NCBI GenBank assembly: GCA_001414485.1
Contig: LLEY01000042.1
Span: 1 to 64,000, forward strand
Direction: 5' to 3'
Length of the DNA stretch: 64,000 bases
DNA from: Calycina herbarum
Lineage: Eukaryota > Ascomycota > Leotiomycetes > Helotiales > Pezizellaceae
The position numbers and the translations under genes were made by a program. Below, piece by piece: positions 34,110 through 46,374 of this stretch. Numbering within the stretch: the stretch's first letter is position 1; every line of letters begins with the position of its first letter. The notes beneath the pieces were generated by a model. It made no database searches. It worked only from the letters and a program-made list of their open reading frames with translations, and was not told the DNA's origin.

Positions 34110-35053
34110 TCCCTGGATAAGGGTTTTCTGTGTGAATATTAGACTACAATTTTTTATGTTTTGGGTGTTCTTGGGGGTGTAGAGTAATGGAATGGGAATG
34201 GGGAGAGGAAGGGAAAGGGGGTGGTTTAATGTGTAATTATTAGCCTTGTATGAGTGTACAAATAAATTGTCTATAGGCATGATATATTGTAAGATGCCCA
34301 ATCATTACTCTCCGGCACCAACTTGACCGAAGATTATACGAGACGATTGAGAACAATGGAATTTATTATTCGAGATGATTTAGGAAACCAACCTTTCTAA
34401 TTCTTCCAGACCTACCTAAAAAAAATTATCCAGTCATTCTAAATTTAAAGAAGGCTCGTCTAGGAAATAATCGTATACTGCTACTTACTGACGTAAAGAA
34501 GCACCGCCACCTACCTAAAACGTAAAACAATCCCTCGCTAAAGATATCCTATCAGGATTCCTGAAATCCTTCGAGAATTGAGATTACATGCTTGATCGAA
34601 GGACGAAGCCAACTTGCCGAAACGAGAGGAATATAACCTTGAATTCTGGGGGAAACACCCTCTTATCGGTTTGGTTGTGTAGTGGAACAGCTGGCTCAGG
34701 AAACTTTCGCATGGACGGGTAGAGGTGGTTCTTGAATTCTTGTCGTAAGTTTGGATAGTAGTTGGTGGCGAGATTTTTTTGAGGAGGAATGAAGATACAT
34801 AGAGAGAATTGGATAGGCTATTTGTAGTCTCGGACTCTAGAGGATGAGATGTAGGAAGGAAAGAGGGTGATGAACAGGCCAGAGAAAACCTACACGGTTT
34901 ATAAGAAGAAGGAAAGGTACACTCCTTGATTCTTCTCTTCTCTATTAATTCTGTTTTCAGGTACTCTCATTCATTTTCAACTCTCTGGACTTCTTCGTTT
35001 TTCGTTTGTACATCCATTCTTTCTTTCAAACATTTATTCCCCAACATTCAAAA
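34110..35053. other. Intergenic with a dispersed-repeat fragment
   Basis: No gene. 34350 to 34420 (TTATTATTCGAGATGATTTAGGAAACC onward) resembles segments near 36275 to 36320 and 52860 to 52910 and may be the same degraded repeat. A TATA-like and CT-rich leader precedes the secreted-protein gene after 34900. Confidence 0.45.
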
Positions 35054-35482
35054 ATGCAACTCTCAACCTTCCCCGCCGCGGCTCTCGTCCCTACACTCAG
35101 TCTCGTATCAGCTAAGTTCCTCGGGCCAAACCAATGCGCAGACTCTAAACCCAAAGCCGATACCCTGATAACCTACTGTGGTCCAACGAAAGCCTACAGT
35201 CTCTGTGTACTGGGAGATGATCTCCACAATGACAATGAGAAGTTGAGTTGGAGAGAATACTTGTATGTCTATCCCTCCAAGTTCGAGTTTGGACGGATGG
35301 GCTCTTGGGTCTTGGGTCTTGGGTCTTGACTAAGATTTTTGAAATTAGATAGTGATCCCCAACAGTGACCTTATAGCGAGAGTTGTAATGATTGTAAACT
35401 CAATTTTGCGATTATGACTTGTAAATGTAAGATTCGGGGGGCGGGGAAAACTACTGCTATTGGTTTGCAGTGTGAGAAATGA
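35054..35482 (+). CDS. Small secreted cysteine-rich protein, possibly CVNH-like
   Basis: Exons 35054-35262 and 35377-35482 give 104 residues with eight cysteines. The first ~20 residues form a signal peptide (LVPTLSLVSA). The C-terminal half reads REYFESCNDCKL, MTCKCK, then KTTAIGLQCEK and stop. This spacing recalls the cyanovirin-N homology (CVNH) fold found in many fungal secreted proteins, where a longer tail normally follows the last motif. Here the last four codons and the TGA coincide with the terminus of a MITE-like sequence (35468 on), so the tail may have been replaced. Role unknown; an apoplastic effector or lectin-like protein is only an inference. Splice donor GTATGT, acceptor TTATAG. 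Confidence 0.6.
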
Positions 35483-35514
35483 GTAGAGTAGAGTAGAGAC
35501 TCTACTCTACTGGT
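35468..35514 (+). mobile_element. Solo end of a hAT-type MITE (GAGTAG family)
   Basis: CAGTGTGAGAAATGAGT followed by GAGTAG units and then an inverted CTACTCTACT block. The first 17 bases are identical to the left terminus of the complete element at 51670. No matching right terminus or target duplication was found, so this is a truncated copy. It overlaps the 3' end of the secreted-protein reading frame. Confidence 0.65.
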
Positions 35515-37242
35515 AAGGAGTTTCTTCCTCCCCGTTTGTCCCTATTTGAAGCTGGCTTTTTCTTCTTCTTCTCTGCTGAGATATTTCACTAACAAGATGA
35601 CAGAGAAGCATATTAATTATGATGGCACGAATTTAATTAGAATAAAGTAGTAAGGGAGACTGATACTTTTAGAATTAGGGATTTCAATATCTAGTGTGTA
35701 AGATAGGTGTGTAAGATAGAAAAATAGGAAGGCGAAAACCCATATATTTCAAGATTGTTATTTTTCAAGTTATAGAGCAATTGAATGAAGTGAACAAAGT
35801 GGCGTACGATAGTTAGCAAGATGAAATTTTGATTACATATCGGAGACAAATTTCATATTTCAATTTGATTACTCCAGCTATAGAAACTAATTCTATTAAT
35901 TCAGTGGAGATAAAAAGAACTTCAATTAGTGCTTTTGGTGTCGATAGTCACTGGTTTTGTACTTTGATTCTAGTTGTTCTTATATTAGTACAATAGTTTG
36001 GTCTTTCTCGTACTAGAATTTAAAGCTCTTTCAACTTGCTTCAGCTACATGATTTGCCACTCTTAGTTTTTCTCCATCTCTTGGGATTATAGGCGTTAAC
36101 ATAAACGCGCGAAGAAAGAACCTGCAAAGAGATGAGATGAAAAGCCTTCTCGCTTCAAATGAGGTCAAAATAAAGAAGCTACGGAGTGAGGTAGTAAGAG
36201 AAATAGGCGTTGCTCTCCTGCAACTGCATTTGTAGGCCTTGTGCTAAACGATTTGGAATCATTGAATTGCTTATCCGAAAAGATTTAGAAAATCAGAAAC
36301 TCGATTTCTTAATTCTCTTAGACCCTTTCCCTTGATAACTATGTATCTCGCATAATGATGCAGGAGAATGCCGGAGAGTAGTTACCGATGTTTTTACTAT
36401 AGGAGGATTGGCTACATGTATAGTATGATAAAACGAGTAACAAAAAGCAGAGTTATTTGAGTGTGAACTAGTACCATGACATTTCCCCCGCACCGAAAGA
36501 TCATATATTTTCATTTGTAACACGTATAAGTGTATGTACAAGAGGGTATCATATTTATATACAGCAAACAATCTATCTACAAGAATGTAATTCTCCGAAT
36601 CTTCAAAGTCCTTATCCACCAAACCGCCGAGTCCAACCCCGACCAACGCCAGAGAGAAATATTAAAGCAACAACACCCTAGCACCTGTTGTGTCGAGGGT
36701 GGGAAAAACTCCAGTATAAAAATGCTTTCAGTTTAAATAGAAGCCCACCACCAAAAGGTTAAATTTGTACTCCGTCACCAATTCCCAATTCCAATTCCGA
36801 TGGTGTTTCCTGTCCGTATGTTGCCTTTTATATAAACCTATAGACCCACAAACTCCAAAGAATATGTATAAACACAGCAAATAGATCAGAACCGATAATA
36901 CCCACAAAAATGGTATCTAATATATACAAGAAATTAGTATGCCAAACTTTAACGCCACGTGAGAAAGATCATAAATGTGCAGATGTATCGTGCCGCCATG
37001 AAACGTAATACCACTCAACAAGTGTGGTTTTTATATAATGTATGAAATATGAACTGTTGGCAGCATGATGAAGGTATAAATGTAGCTATATTGGAAACCG
37101 CTGGCATTCAAAATTCATGAAGTTAGTAATTCGTTCTCCATGGAACGTGCCGTGCTGATGCGTTGAAGGTGGTACAATTGTAAATCCGATGCCCGCTACT
37201 CGGCCAGAGTAACCAGCTGGCATTGTCGCAACTTTTCGAGTT
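35515..37242. other. AT-rich intergenic region
   Basis: No gene supported. 36194 to 36330 carries the dispersed repeat with the GTAAGAGAAATAGGCGTT core. The last few hundred bases are the 3' flank of the minus-strand kinase-vWA gene. Confidence 0.5.
36194..36335 (+). repeat. Dispersed repeat, copy 2
   Basis: GTAAGAGAAATAGGCGTTG, followed after about 70 bases by AGATTTAGAAAATCAGAAAC and TTCTCTTAGACCC, which parallels the copy at 52786. Confidence 0.45.
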
Positions 37243-40200
37243 TTAGCACTCGTAATCTTTGCTGGTCGATGGGCGTTCTGAATCTGAATCTTCATCCGGG
37301 TCCTTTTCGTCAAACTCAGGATCGATAGCACCAAAAATCATCTTCCAGAGCCCCTCAGGTGAATCTGATGGACAATGGTCAACAATGTCGCTATTTCAAA
37401 TCAGTACCCAACTCATCAAACACTCAGAAAATGCAATAGCTTACCGGTTCAGATTAAGGCCTTTATCAAAGCGCTCTAGTCGTTCTAGGCATTCCGGATC
37501 TTTGCCAAAACTGATGAATTGAATCCCAACTTGGTCATGGTCGGCATTCAATTCTTCAAGAGAGTCCACGATGTGTTCAATGGCTGATTTCGGATCAGAC
37601 CTTGGTGTCCAGACGCCATCTGTAAAAACATAAACACTCAACGGTTTCACGTCAAACAAGGGAACATGAGGATTCCCTGCCCGGCGGCGAGCAATTTGGC
37701 TCGTCAGGACCTTGTTGTAGTCCCCTAGTATATGTTGCAATCGAACATTGATACTACTGTTGCCCTCAAGTGTGGCTTTCCTCTTGTTCACTACCTCAAT
37801 AAGCTTGCTGGTGTCCTGATTATTATACTTCGTGTCTGACATTGCAAAATACATGTCGATCCCGTCATGATCGGATTCCTTAACGATATACGCAAGAATG
37901 CCAAAAAGTTGACACATATCGTCCCAATGGAATTTCATGGATAACGCGTCGTCGATTATGAATACCTATATATCATGTTAAAATTGTAAGTTCAAAGCTG
38001 CCAGTTATGTCCTTACATGGTCTCGTTGTTGGCATTTGTGCATCAACCAATGTCCTGGTAGTTTTGGGATCTCTTGTCCCTTTAACTTGTTCTTTAATTT
38101 CTTGCTTTCTTTCTTGTTCGCTCTCCATTGAATGGCGGTCAGTAGCGATAGCTGAGGAACCTTGAGTGATCTACGTTGCTTCTTGCGTTGCTTGGATCGA
38201 TCAGGGGGGCTTCTTTTGCCTGCTAATGGGCTACTCTCATTTTTCATGGCATGGGAACTTCCATTCGACGACGAGGTTAATTGTGGAGCCGGAAGCGAGT
38301 GAGGGCGCTCTTTCACGGGTGGGCGTTGATTTGCCAGGGGGGTGTGTGATGTTGGACGTCTAGATTGACTCCCCAGTCCAGTTCTGCGGAGTTGAGGACT
38401 GTCAAACATAGTTGGGGCAGAACGATAACTAGAGTAGTCATTGATATGGTTATCATAGAACACGTAGGAGCTTACTTACTAGTTTTGTAGGAGGGGTCTA
38501 TCAGATGGACCTTGGTTGTTGCTGTCATACGAGTCTGCTTCCGGGTAATGTGCACCGTAATTGGTAGGCTGTGGTATAAAAGGATCTTCGTTGAGCGGGG
38601 GACAAAATTGGCTTAAAGGAGCTTGGGAAGTACTCCCAAAACTTCTGGGAGCACAATATGATTGCGGTGTTACTTCCCGGATAGTGCCCCCAAATTGGCT
38701 TCCTGTGCGCGATGGCGGAGTTGGAAAATCTCTTACGGGGGCTTCTGAGGGGTTATTCAGACCAGCTGGGTAACCCACACAACCCTCATTCTCAGAAATA
38801 GTCATCATATCGGGACTAGAACGCCTAGGATACTGAAGACTTGGTGAGTGGCGTGGGTGGTGCTGGAGGTTTGAGGGTTCTGGGCCAATCTTTGGCTCTG
38901 TCGTCCTTCTTTCCCCGGGTTTGTTCGTATAGGGCGCTCGAGAACCATATAAAGGTGGAGGTGGAGGATTATTTTGAGGGGAGGGCTCAATACTTCCTCT
39001 TGAACTCGGCGGACTTTGATACGAAGTTTGCTGTGTAGTTTGAGATGCGGCAGAAGAGCTTGCGCCTCCAGAAGGTGGAGTTGTAGCTGCCAATCGGACC
39101 CAAAGCTGTCTCGCGCTTAGCCTATCGCCAGCGGGCAGAAACATGTCTCTATCAATAATCTCAAGAACCTTGTGGGTTATGCAATCTGCGCTTCGAAGGT
39201 TCGGGGGAAGCTCAGTATGCGTACGAGAGACAGCGCCGAGAACCTTTTCTCCATCATGGAAAGCGTCACCGAGTCGTTGTGAGAATGAGAGAGTTGTGGC
39301 TAGCCTTCGGTCGCGGTATTCTTGTAGGCCCCGGGATGATCTTGCCATCCATACAGCTGCTTCACTGTAAATGCACGCGACTGACCAGATGTCGACATCC
39401 TGTTTAATGTGCAGGGGACTATGGTCCCAGAAACCATCTTGTCGGTAGCATTCGGGGGCTCCTATGTCAGGTTAGCGCAGTGCAGGAGGATAGGAGCTCG
39501 GTTGGCTTGTACCATAGGTGGAAGTCCCAAATGAATCAGGAGCCGCAGCTGCAACTCCACCTTCAAGGGTCTTCTGAAAATGACTTATGCCAAGATCTGC
39601 CAGTTTGAAAGTGAATTCATACGGGGACGATGCATTGTTGCTAAAGACAAGGATGTTTTTAGGTTTGATATCTTGGTGCCACCTAGGCAGAACAAACTTG
39701 TCAGCAAGAGAGTAGTTGTTTGGAATTCATTACTGACCCATTCAAGATTCCAGAGCCAACGTTTGGTCTCGCCAATTCAACTTTGTGTATGCTCTCCAAT
39801 CCCTTGAGAATCCCAAAAAGTGATACCCAAACCCTGGAAATATCCGCCAAGTCGAAGGGAGGCTGAATGGTCTGGAAGTAATGCTCAAGAGATCCCTGAT
39901 CGGCATATTCTAGAATGACGTTGTAGGTGCCTGAGTGGATGTAGCTTCCAAAGAAGGTTATCAAGTGTGGATTGAGGGGTTGAGATCGCTTCAATTTCCG
40001 AAAAGCGTCAACCTCGGTTTCGTAGTATCGTGCAGCGTCGGATGTGTAGTACGTTTTCACCGCAAATACGTCCGAACCGGGATCGTCCTATAATTCCGCC
40101 GTTAGCAGGGTTTAGGTAGGTGGACTTGACTTGAGTGCGGGACATGACATGCCTTTTCGGGTAGAAGCTTGTTGTAGGAGCTATGAACCTTGACTTCAAA

Positions 40201-40830
40201 GAGCCTGGCGCTCCCACCTTTAGCAACCTCTCTCTTCTTGATTATTGGCAGAAGCGTCTTATCGGGGAAATGTCTTTCCATCCCTCTCTCGAAATCGGGC
40301 ACCCAAAACCTCCATTGCTTCTCACAGAAGCGCCGATAGAATGTGCCATCACCAGTATCTGGTGGGAAGTCGGGTAGGATGTGTTTTGGGTCGAAGGGGA
40401 GGTGCTGGTCATGTAGACCTTGTTTGACGAAATGTTCGATGGTAGGTCCTTTTCCAATCTCAATCAGCGTGCAAAATATCGCAACGTAATTGGGCAAAAC
40501 GATGTCGGCATCTGGTCCTTCCTCGGGATGGAATAGCGCGTCCAGTATATACTGGAGCTTCTCGTCTTCCTTGAGGTAGCTGGTCACAGCGCTAATGGGG
40601 ACGAAAGCAGCACGCTCATCAGTCTGGTGGTCCTTCACGGAATACGACTGGTTCTTGCGCAGCCAGTCCAGGAACTCGTTGATAACACGCAGATGGTCGT
40701 GCTGTTGGCGGGCTTCTGTAAATTGGAGACCGTATGTATGGGCTAGTTCCCGACCGTTGGGCTCGTTGGGTCTGTTGTGGGGTGCCAACGCTGCCATCAT
40801 TGCGACCAGTCCCTCCGCTGGGGCTGCCAA
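37243..40830 (-). CDS. Protein kinase with C-terminal von Willebrand factor A (vWA) domain
   Basis: Seven exons (40830-40153, 40087-39738, 39682-39513, 39461-38480, 38428-38017, 37965-37445, 37390-37243) join in frame to 1086 residues. An N-terminal region of about 200 residues has no family I know. The kinase domain follows: Gly-rich AKGGSARLFEVKV, Lys in FAVKTYY, HQDIKPKNIL (HRD variant, catalytic Asp kept) near 345, DLG for DFG, and GTSTYGAPE. A Pro/Ser-rich linker (about 530 to 720) and a basic segment precede a vWA-like domain (865 to ~1040). That domain starts FIIDDALSM (imperfect MIDAS) and has VYVFTDG. An acidic tail ends the protein. The first intron is GC-AG. It looks like an active kinase coupled to a metal-dependent binding domain. 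Pathway unknown. Confidence 0.85.
40088..40152 (-). other. GC-AG intron in the kinase-vWA gene
   Basis: Donor AAAAG then GCATGT, branch CTGCTAACGG, acceptor ATTATAG. Both flanking exons are in phase 0 and join inside the conserved kinase N-lobe (upstream of FAVK). No GT donor nearby keeps the frame. Confidence 0.8.
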
Positions 40831-41350
40831 ATGGCGGGGGTACTCTAAATCTCAGGCAATGATTGGGGTCTTGACGTGGATCCGGGCGTTGTTGGCGATG
40901 CGGTGACAGCAAGCAAGCACGAGCGCAATCGAGGGAAAGGGATATATGATAAATGGTCGGAGGATGCAAGTTGATCAGAGATGTTGATAGAGTCAGGCTG
41001 GATGAGGGGGCCGCTGGGGGGCAGCGATGAGCAGCGGGAGACTAGGGGCAGTGGACTCGGAGAGGGCCTTGGACGCTGGCTGGGATGGGTGAACAGAGCC
41101 CCAGCCTGGGTAGAGATTTTGGCTCATTCAGGCGAGAGCAACCGATTCGCTCCAGAATCAAGAGCAGATGAGATCGAGGGGGATGGATTAGCTGACCTAT
41201 TTCAGCCCTACCAAGGCCGGTGCCTACTTTGCGAGCGGAGACGGTGGACCACTCGGAAATCTCCCTCGAGAATATGTCACTTCTGTATTATGAGATTATT
41301 ACTACTAAATATACGTCCGGAACACTCTCATTTACAACCCATTTTGGGGT
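40831..41350. other. Gap between two minus-strand genes
   Basis: Contains the promoter of the kinase-vWA gene and the 3' flank of the CorA-like gene. Open frames here are shadows or chance. No repeat seen. Confidence 0.5.
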
Positions 41351-43358
41351 CTATACATTCTCCGGACCAACCAGCTCGCTTCTTCGCTTCAACTCCTCTT
41401 TCCGGTCAATCCACCAATATACGCCATACCAAGCAGCAAAGGTTGACAGCATCAAGGGCAGCGCAATCGTCATGAACAGCTGTAATGCATCAAGATGGAA
41501 AATTCTCTGCGAGATGCCATTTTCATTTGTTTCAAACTCGATGATATCAGTGCTCATGATGGTCTGTCCACCAAGTTGAGTTATCAGTGATTGCATCAAA
41601 GACAAACCGCTTAGGCATCGTGACAGTACAAAAAAGCTTACCGAGATAAAGGTACCTGGGAGGAAGAAGAGAGTCACCAGTGTGATGATCCGCATTGATA
41701 CTGTTTCCTGCTTTGTCCGCAACGCGAGTGTATGCATATCTTTTGTCATTGCCTCCATGTTTTCTGTTGATTCCTGCGCCCTAGTAGCCAGCACTTTACT
41801 CGCTTCCATATTTTGGAACTGAAGAATCCCATATAGCTACAAAGTTTTAGCACTACGTTATTTCATTCAAAGGCCGGAGTTGACAAACGTACCAAGTTTT
41901 TCCGGTCAGCAAGTAAGCGCAAAAGGGCTGTAGTCCTCGAGTCTTGCATGCGTAAATCATTTATGATACCTGATACTCTTTTTTGAAATGTTTCAAGCTC
42001 ATAACTGCAATTTTGTGGGAACAGGGATGATTTGCTGATCATTTCATAATGGTCCTGGAGTTTCGTAAGGACACTGATATTCGATCCTAGCATTAAAGCA
42101 ACTTCATTCGCTTTATCCTCAACGAGTTGGACTTGTTGAAGGCTGTTGAACGAGAACGAGGTTGGACTTTCGGCTGCTGTTTGGCCAAAGCCTGTATTGG
42201 AGCGACTTGGTGGAGCTGGTGGTGGAGGAGGAGGAGGCGGTGTTGTTAGAATTGATTCGGGTTCGATTGTCAAGTCCTCTTCAATTTTCGTTGATGCTCG
42301 GGAGAAGCTTTTCCCAACCAAATTGCTGAAAGAGCGAGAAGGGCGTTTTTCCACGGGAGAGTTCGATTTTTCACTCCACGTAACAGATTTTGAGGTTTTA
42401 GAGATTTCGGGGGCTTTAACCATGACCGCCAAAGTCCGGCCGGTTTTTTCTCTCAGAGACTCTTCCAAATCGCTAAGGTACCATCTCCAATTTTCACTGC
42501 ACCAGTCACTGACTATCAAGTGTGTAACCAACGATGCTGCAAACGCGCCTTTAGCCGGTGCTCGATTAGTCGTATCGATCAAGCCTCCTTTGGAGTCTAT
42601 AATGTCTTCGATTCTCTCCTTTATCAGTTCGTCGCCTTTCGCAACAACCCATAATTCTTTCCCAGTTTTAATATCTAGAGAGTGATAAACGGCGACTTGA
42701 CGAAGAGACCATGGCATATGAGGTTCACCTGTTGGTTCCACAGACTTTAAGTTGTAACTCATCCGTACTTCTCTTCCAGATCGTCCAAGTTCGGGCAATT
42801 TCATGCCTCCGTGGGCCGATCTCAAATTGCTTTCTTCTCGGAATCCACTGAAGTACATATCTCGAGCATGCTCCTGTCTTCCAAACGGGAATATAAAGTC
42901 CAGGAAAGAAGGCATGACTTGATGGTACGTGAGTATATAAGTAAGTAGCTTCCTGCTTGTGTATAGCCTCTCCCGAGAATTAGGTGCGTGAAGAAATCTA
43001 AAGCAGCAGATTAATATCAAATCTAGAAAATCTGGATTCTAGCTACTCACACAAATCTGCAATTTGCCATGGACAAACTTATGTGGTCCTCCAACTCCTT
43101 GGTACTACATTTTCTCACGGAATCCCTCTTTCGAGATGCTCCATCATATTCCAGCAAATCTAGACTGGCGTATTCCTCCCTACTGAACAATTTGTCTTCT
43201 CGTTCGTTTAATCGATCAACATACGTCAACAAGTTATGTTCATAAGTCTCATGATGCACGAGGCTCCTCGGGAAATCGGCTGCCTGATTACAGGACTCGG
43301 TGAAGCGCTCCATATCAGAGGTAAGCATTTTTGGAAAATGAGAAGTTTGAAAATCCAA
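41351..43358 (-). CDS. Fungal CorA-like (MIT superfamily-like) membrane protein
   Basis: Exons 43358-43051, 42997-41893, 41836-41642 and 41563-41351 give 606 residues. The long soluble N-terminal part contains DWCSENWRWYLSDLE and a proline run (nine P) in the middle. A predicted long alpha-helical stretch leads to two C-terminal membrane spans: MRIITLVTLFFLPGTFIS and LFMTIALPLMLSTFAAWYGV. This layout matches the fungal CorA-like family. The GMN motif of true Mg2+ channels is not visible; LPGTFIS occupies its place, as is common in fungal relatives. Ion transport is therefore unproven. Between kinase genes, it may act as a membrane output or sensor of the cluster, which is inference only. Confidence 0.75.
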
Positions 43359-43550
43359 TTGATCCGATTGTATTTCGATTGAATTGAAGAAGAATCACAA
43401 AGCATATAACAATATAACATTATAACTCATTATGAAGAAAGACAGAAAAACCAGTTCTTATTCCAAAAGCAATTATCACGTTACACATGCGCGAATTGAG
43501 AGCCTCGATACACTGCAGAGCACAGCCCCGAAGCCATTGCCCAATTATCG

Positions 43551-44222
43551 TCAAGAAACCCCCAATTCGTATGCACTATTCGCCCGCAGGACGCCATCCA
43601 GACTGCCTACAATTGCCGAACGGCCACCATGAAAACCAGCTCTGAGTAAATATCGTCGCCCCCGGAAAAAAAAAAGATACAAAACATAGCTTCCATCGCC
43701 TCCCCCAATCTCAATTTGGTATGTCGGTCTCATTCTCAGCGTCCACCTCGATGAGGCCGACGACTTGGAAGTCTGCGGCTCATCAGACGGTTTTTCTCGT
43801 CCTACGGAGAAATCAAATGTCAGCAATTCCACCTTTCCTTTCAGCAGTCTCAACAACACAGCGTTGCGCAGTACATCAACCCCTGTCTACCCCGCCCGGA
43901 GATCACCATCCTAAGCCTTGCCCCCCCATCACGAATGAAGAAGATCGATGAAGAGAAAACTCACCTCGTCCAAAGCTCGTTCGTACCAAAACCCAATATT
44001 GTCATTCGAAAGCTAGAAGAGGACATCAGCATCATATTGCTTAGGATCAGTTTCCCCCATTATCTCCCAGTCCTCAAGCCCTTTTTTCTACAAGCCATAG
44101 CAAAATAAAACACTTACATGAACCCCATAATCCCTCTGCCCAAACGTGTCGACCAAAAACGCATTCATGATCTCGACGTTGAGTCGATAAGCATCGAAGT
44201 ATTGCCACGCGTAGTTTGCCAT
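43551..44222 (-). CDS. Small hypothetical protein
   Basis: Exons 44222-44118, 44012-43965 and 43886-43551 keep frame and give 162 residues. The N-terminal part (MANYAWQYFDAYRLNVEIMN, then NDNIGFWYERALDE) looks genuinely coding and has good GT-AG splice sites (GTAAGTG, GTGAGTT). The last exon passes a run of ten T that encodes an LFFF stretch. An intron starting at about 43680 could remove it. I do not recognise a domain. The neighbours are CorA-like and DUF6590-like genes on the same strand. Confidence 0.45.
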
Positions 44223-44904
44223 TCTGCCTCTCGCCTGTCCTCACCACTTTAGGTCTTCGGTCGGCTTGTCCAAATCTTGGTCGGTCTCGATGGGGCGTGA
44301 GTGAGACGTGGGGGCTTACAAACTCGTATGCCCGTAGTATGATATTCTCAAGATATAGTATGTGTTTGTATAGACGTAAGAAACAAGAGGAGTTTGAGCT
44401 GATGAGCCTTTGTAAGAGTCTGAGGACGGAGCCAAACTCTGCCTTAAGTAGGCGCTGTCTATATTAAGGCTTTGAGGTTTGGGCTGTTGGATATGGGGTA
44501 GGTATGGGTTTTTGGTGGGTGGTGCAAGGTGGTACAGTGGCTAGGCTGCGATGAGGCGGACAAGGCAAACCTTTGTGAGATGGTGAGGCTGTAGGCTGAA
44601 GCTAATGCTGATGTTTTGGCGTGGTGAGTGGAATGAGTGGGATTTCTTTACAATTTACTCACCGGTTGAATTTGGAAATGCCTATAGGAGAGTATAACTG
44701 TGTCAAATATCATCAAGTTCTTTAAGTAGTCAACCCACGATGACACAGGTGCTGTATCTTGCCCACTCTTTGAAAAGAATGTTTCTCGAGATGATAAAAC
44801 CAAATCCAAAAACGGCACCGAAATATAACACACTCACAAGAACCGAAATGTTTGAGACCAAGCGAAAGAAATTCCAAAAAAAAAAACAACGCCTAAGAGT
44901 TTGT
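44223..44904. other. Intergenic gap
   Basis: Promoter of the small hypothetical gene and 3' flank of the DUF6590-like gene. GC-rich near 44260 to 44340 and AT-rich afterwards. No gene seen. Confidence 0.5.
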
Positions 44905-46370
44905 TCAGTATATCAACCCTTTATTCGAATCGCACTTCTTAAGAAACTGCCCCCTTGACATTTTGTCAATTTCCCCGATCAATTTAATTTTGACATTCTT
45001 TTCCAGTGTCCAAAATTTGGTGTAGTGGACGACGGAACCGCTGTCTGGTATTCTTCTTTGTTCTCCATCTCGGTAGAGAGTCATACTGATTGGTTTATTG
45101 CGGATGGCACGCTGATATTTGCGAGACAATTTGCAATCATCCCCGGTATAGATGATACAAATCTCTCTAGAAATATTGGCAATTGTGCTACTTTCCCAAG
45201 TCTTGAAGGAATAGATAGGGCTTGGAATCGAATATGTTAGTTAGAGTGTTATATAAATAGATGCAAAGGACGGCGCTACATACACGCATTGGCAATTTCC
45301 GTGATCATTAGTAACGACTATAAACCGAGAAAAAGGCACGGAAGGTTTTTCTGAAAATTTTGCTCGGACAGTCTCGTCGGAGATTCGCCAATCAATTTGC
45401 CATGCTACTGTGAAAACCTAGACTTTTCAGCTTGATATTATTAAAACGGCAGAGCGAGGAATACTTACGCAGCCTGGCTGCAATTGTTTCGAAGCAGGAA
45501 TCCTAGAGCCTTTGCAAAATAAGTATATACAAAAGTCAAGAAAACAAAAAAAAATACCTGGGAGGTCGTCGCTATCACGGTAGCTAGCTTGAATCACACC
45601 ACCGTGCTGTGGTCCGTCCGAAACTCTGTTGTCGGCTTGCTGGAACTCTTGATACCCTGAAAAAAGGTTACTTTCAAGATTCTTGCTACTAACGTTTTAT
45701 TGTCTTACCAGAATCCTGTTGAGGATAGGTTGGGCCCCCGTAGTAAATGGTCGTTGAGTAAGTGTTAGCTGCATTATCATATGTAGAGTATGAATTTTCG
45801 TAGCCTTGCGATTGTTGATACGAATTCGACAGTCCATTGTTATTGACTCCATGGCAGCAACCATTTAAAGTATGTTGATCGGAAGAGCACAAATTATTCA
45901 CAATCGTTTGTCTAGGTTCACGATAAGTTCCGGCCATGTTTTGGAAAGTTGTCGGATAGGACTGGTGTTGGTACATGTTGGAGACGTCTAATCCTAAGAT
46001 GGTAATTGATACGCTGGTTAGTATAAACTCATTTGTTTGATTCTTGAAGCATCTTACTTGATGTTGAATTTGCTCGGTTCAACGCTGGAGAAATCGTTGC
46101 ATCAGGAAATTTGTGTAGTCGGATATCTTTATTGGTCTTGTATCTCAGTTCATAATTCCTTGGTTTTGTGTATGTGTACTCCACTATGTGTTATATGTTA
46201 TTAGGAGTCGAGCTCTTATGCATAAGTATAGAATGTGCCTACTTTGACCATTTGGTCGCTTTCTCCAACAATACCATATCGCTTTTTCTGAATTCTAAAT
46301 CCACTCTGACCATTTTGGTGAGAGCGGGGTTGAACTTCTTTTTGCTACGCCATGCTTGTTGGAATTCCAT
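44905..46370 (-). CDS. DUF6590-like domain protein, possibly the C-terminal half of a kinase fusion
   Basis: At least six minus-strand exons. They begin with MEFQQAWRSKKKF (Met 46370) and LEFRKSDMVLLEKATKWSK. An exon ending NRANSTS, a Gln/Tyr/Asn-rich exon (QQSQGYENSYSTYDNAAN), and GYQEFQQADNRVSDGPQHGG follow. The C-terminal domain reads AWQIDWRISDE, FSRFIVVTNDHGNCQCVPI, IIYTGDDC and NKPISMTLY, ending TGA 44905. The RFIVV-GNCQCVPI-Y pattern is that of the fungal DUF6590 family, of unknown function. Splices at about 46050, 45708, 45558, 45477 and 45285 are convincing. The junction between the first two exons does not keep frame with the obvious donor. The kinase reading frame runs into this gene from upstream, see the neighbouring entry. 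Confidence 0.65.
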
Positions 46371-46374
46371 AATT

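Noticed and set aside
42146..42685. 179-codon plus-strand frame with a Gly run
   Set aside because: Antisense of the proline run of the CorA-like gene.
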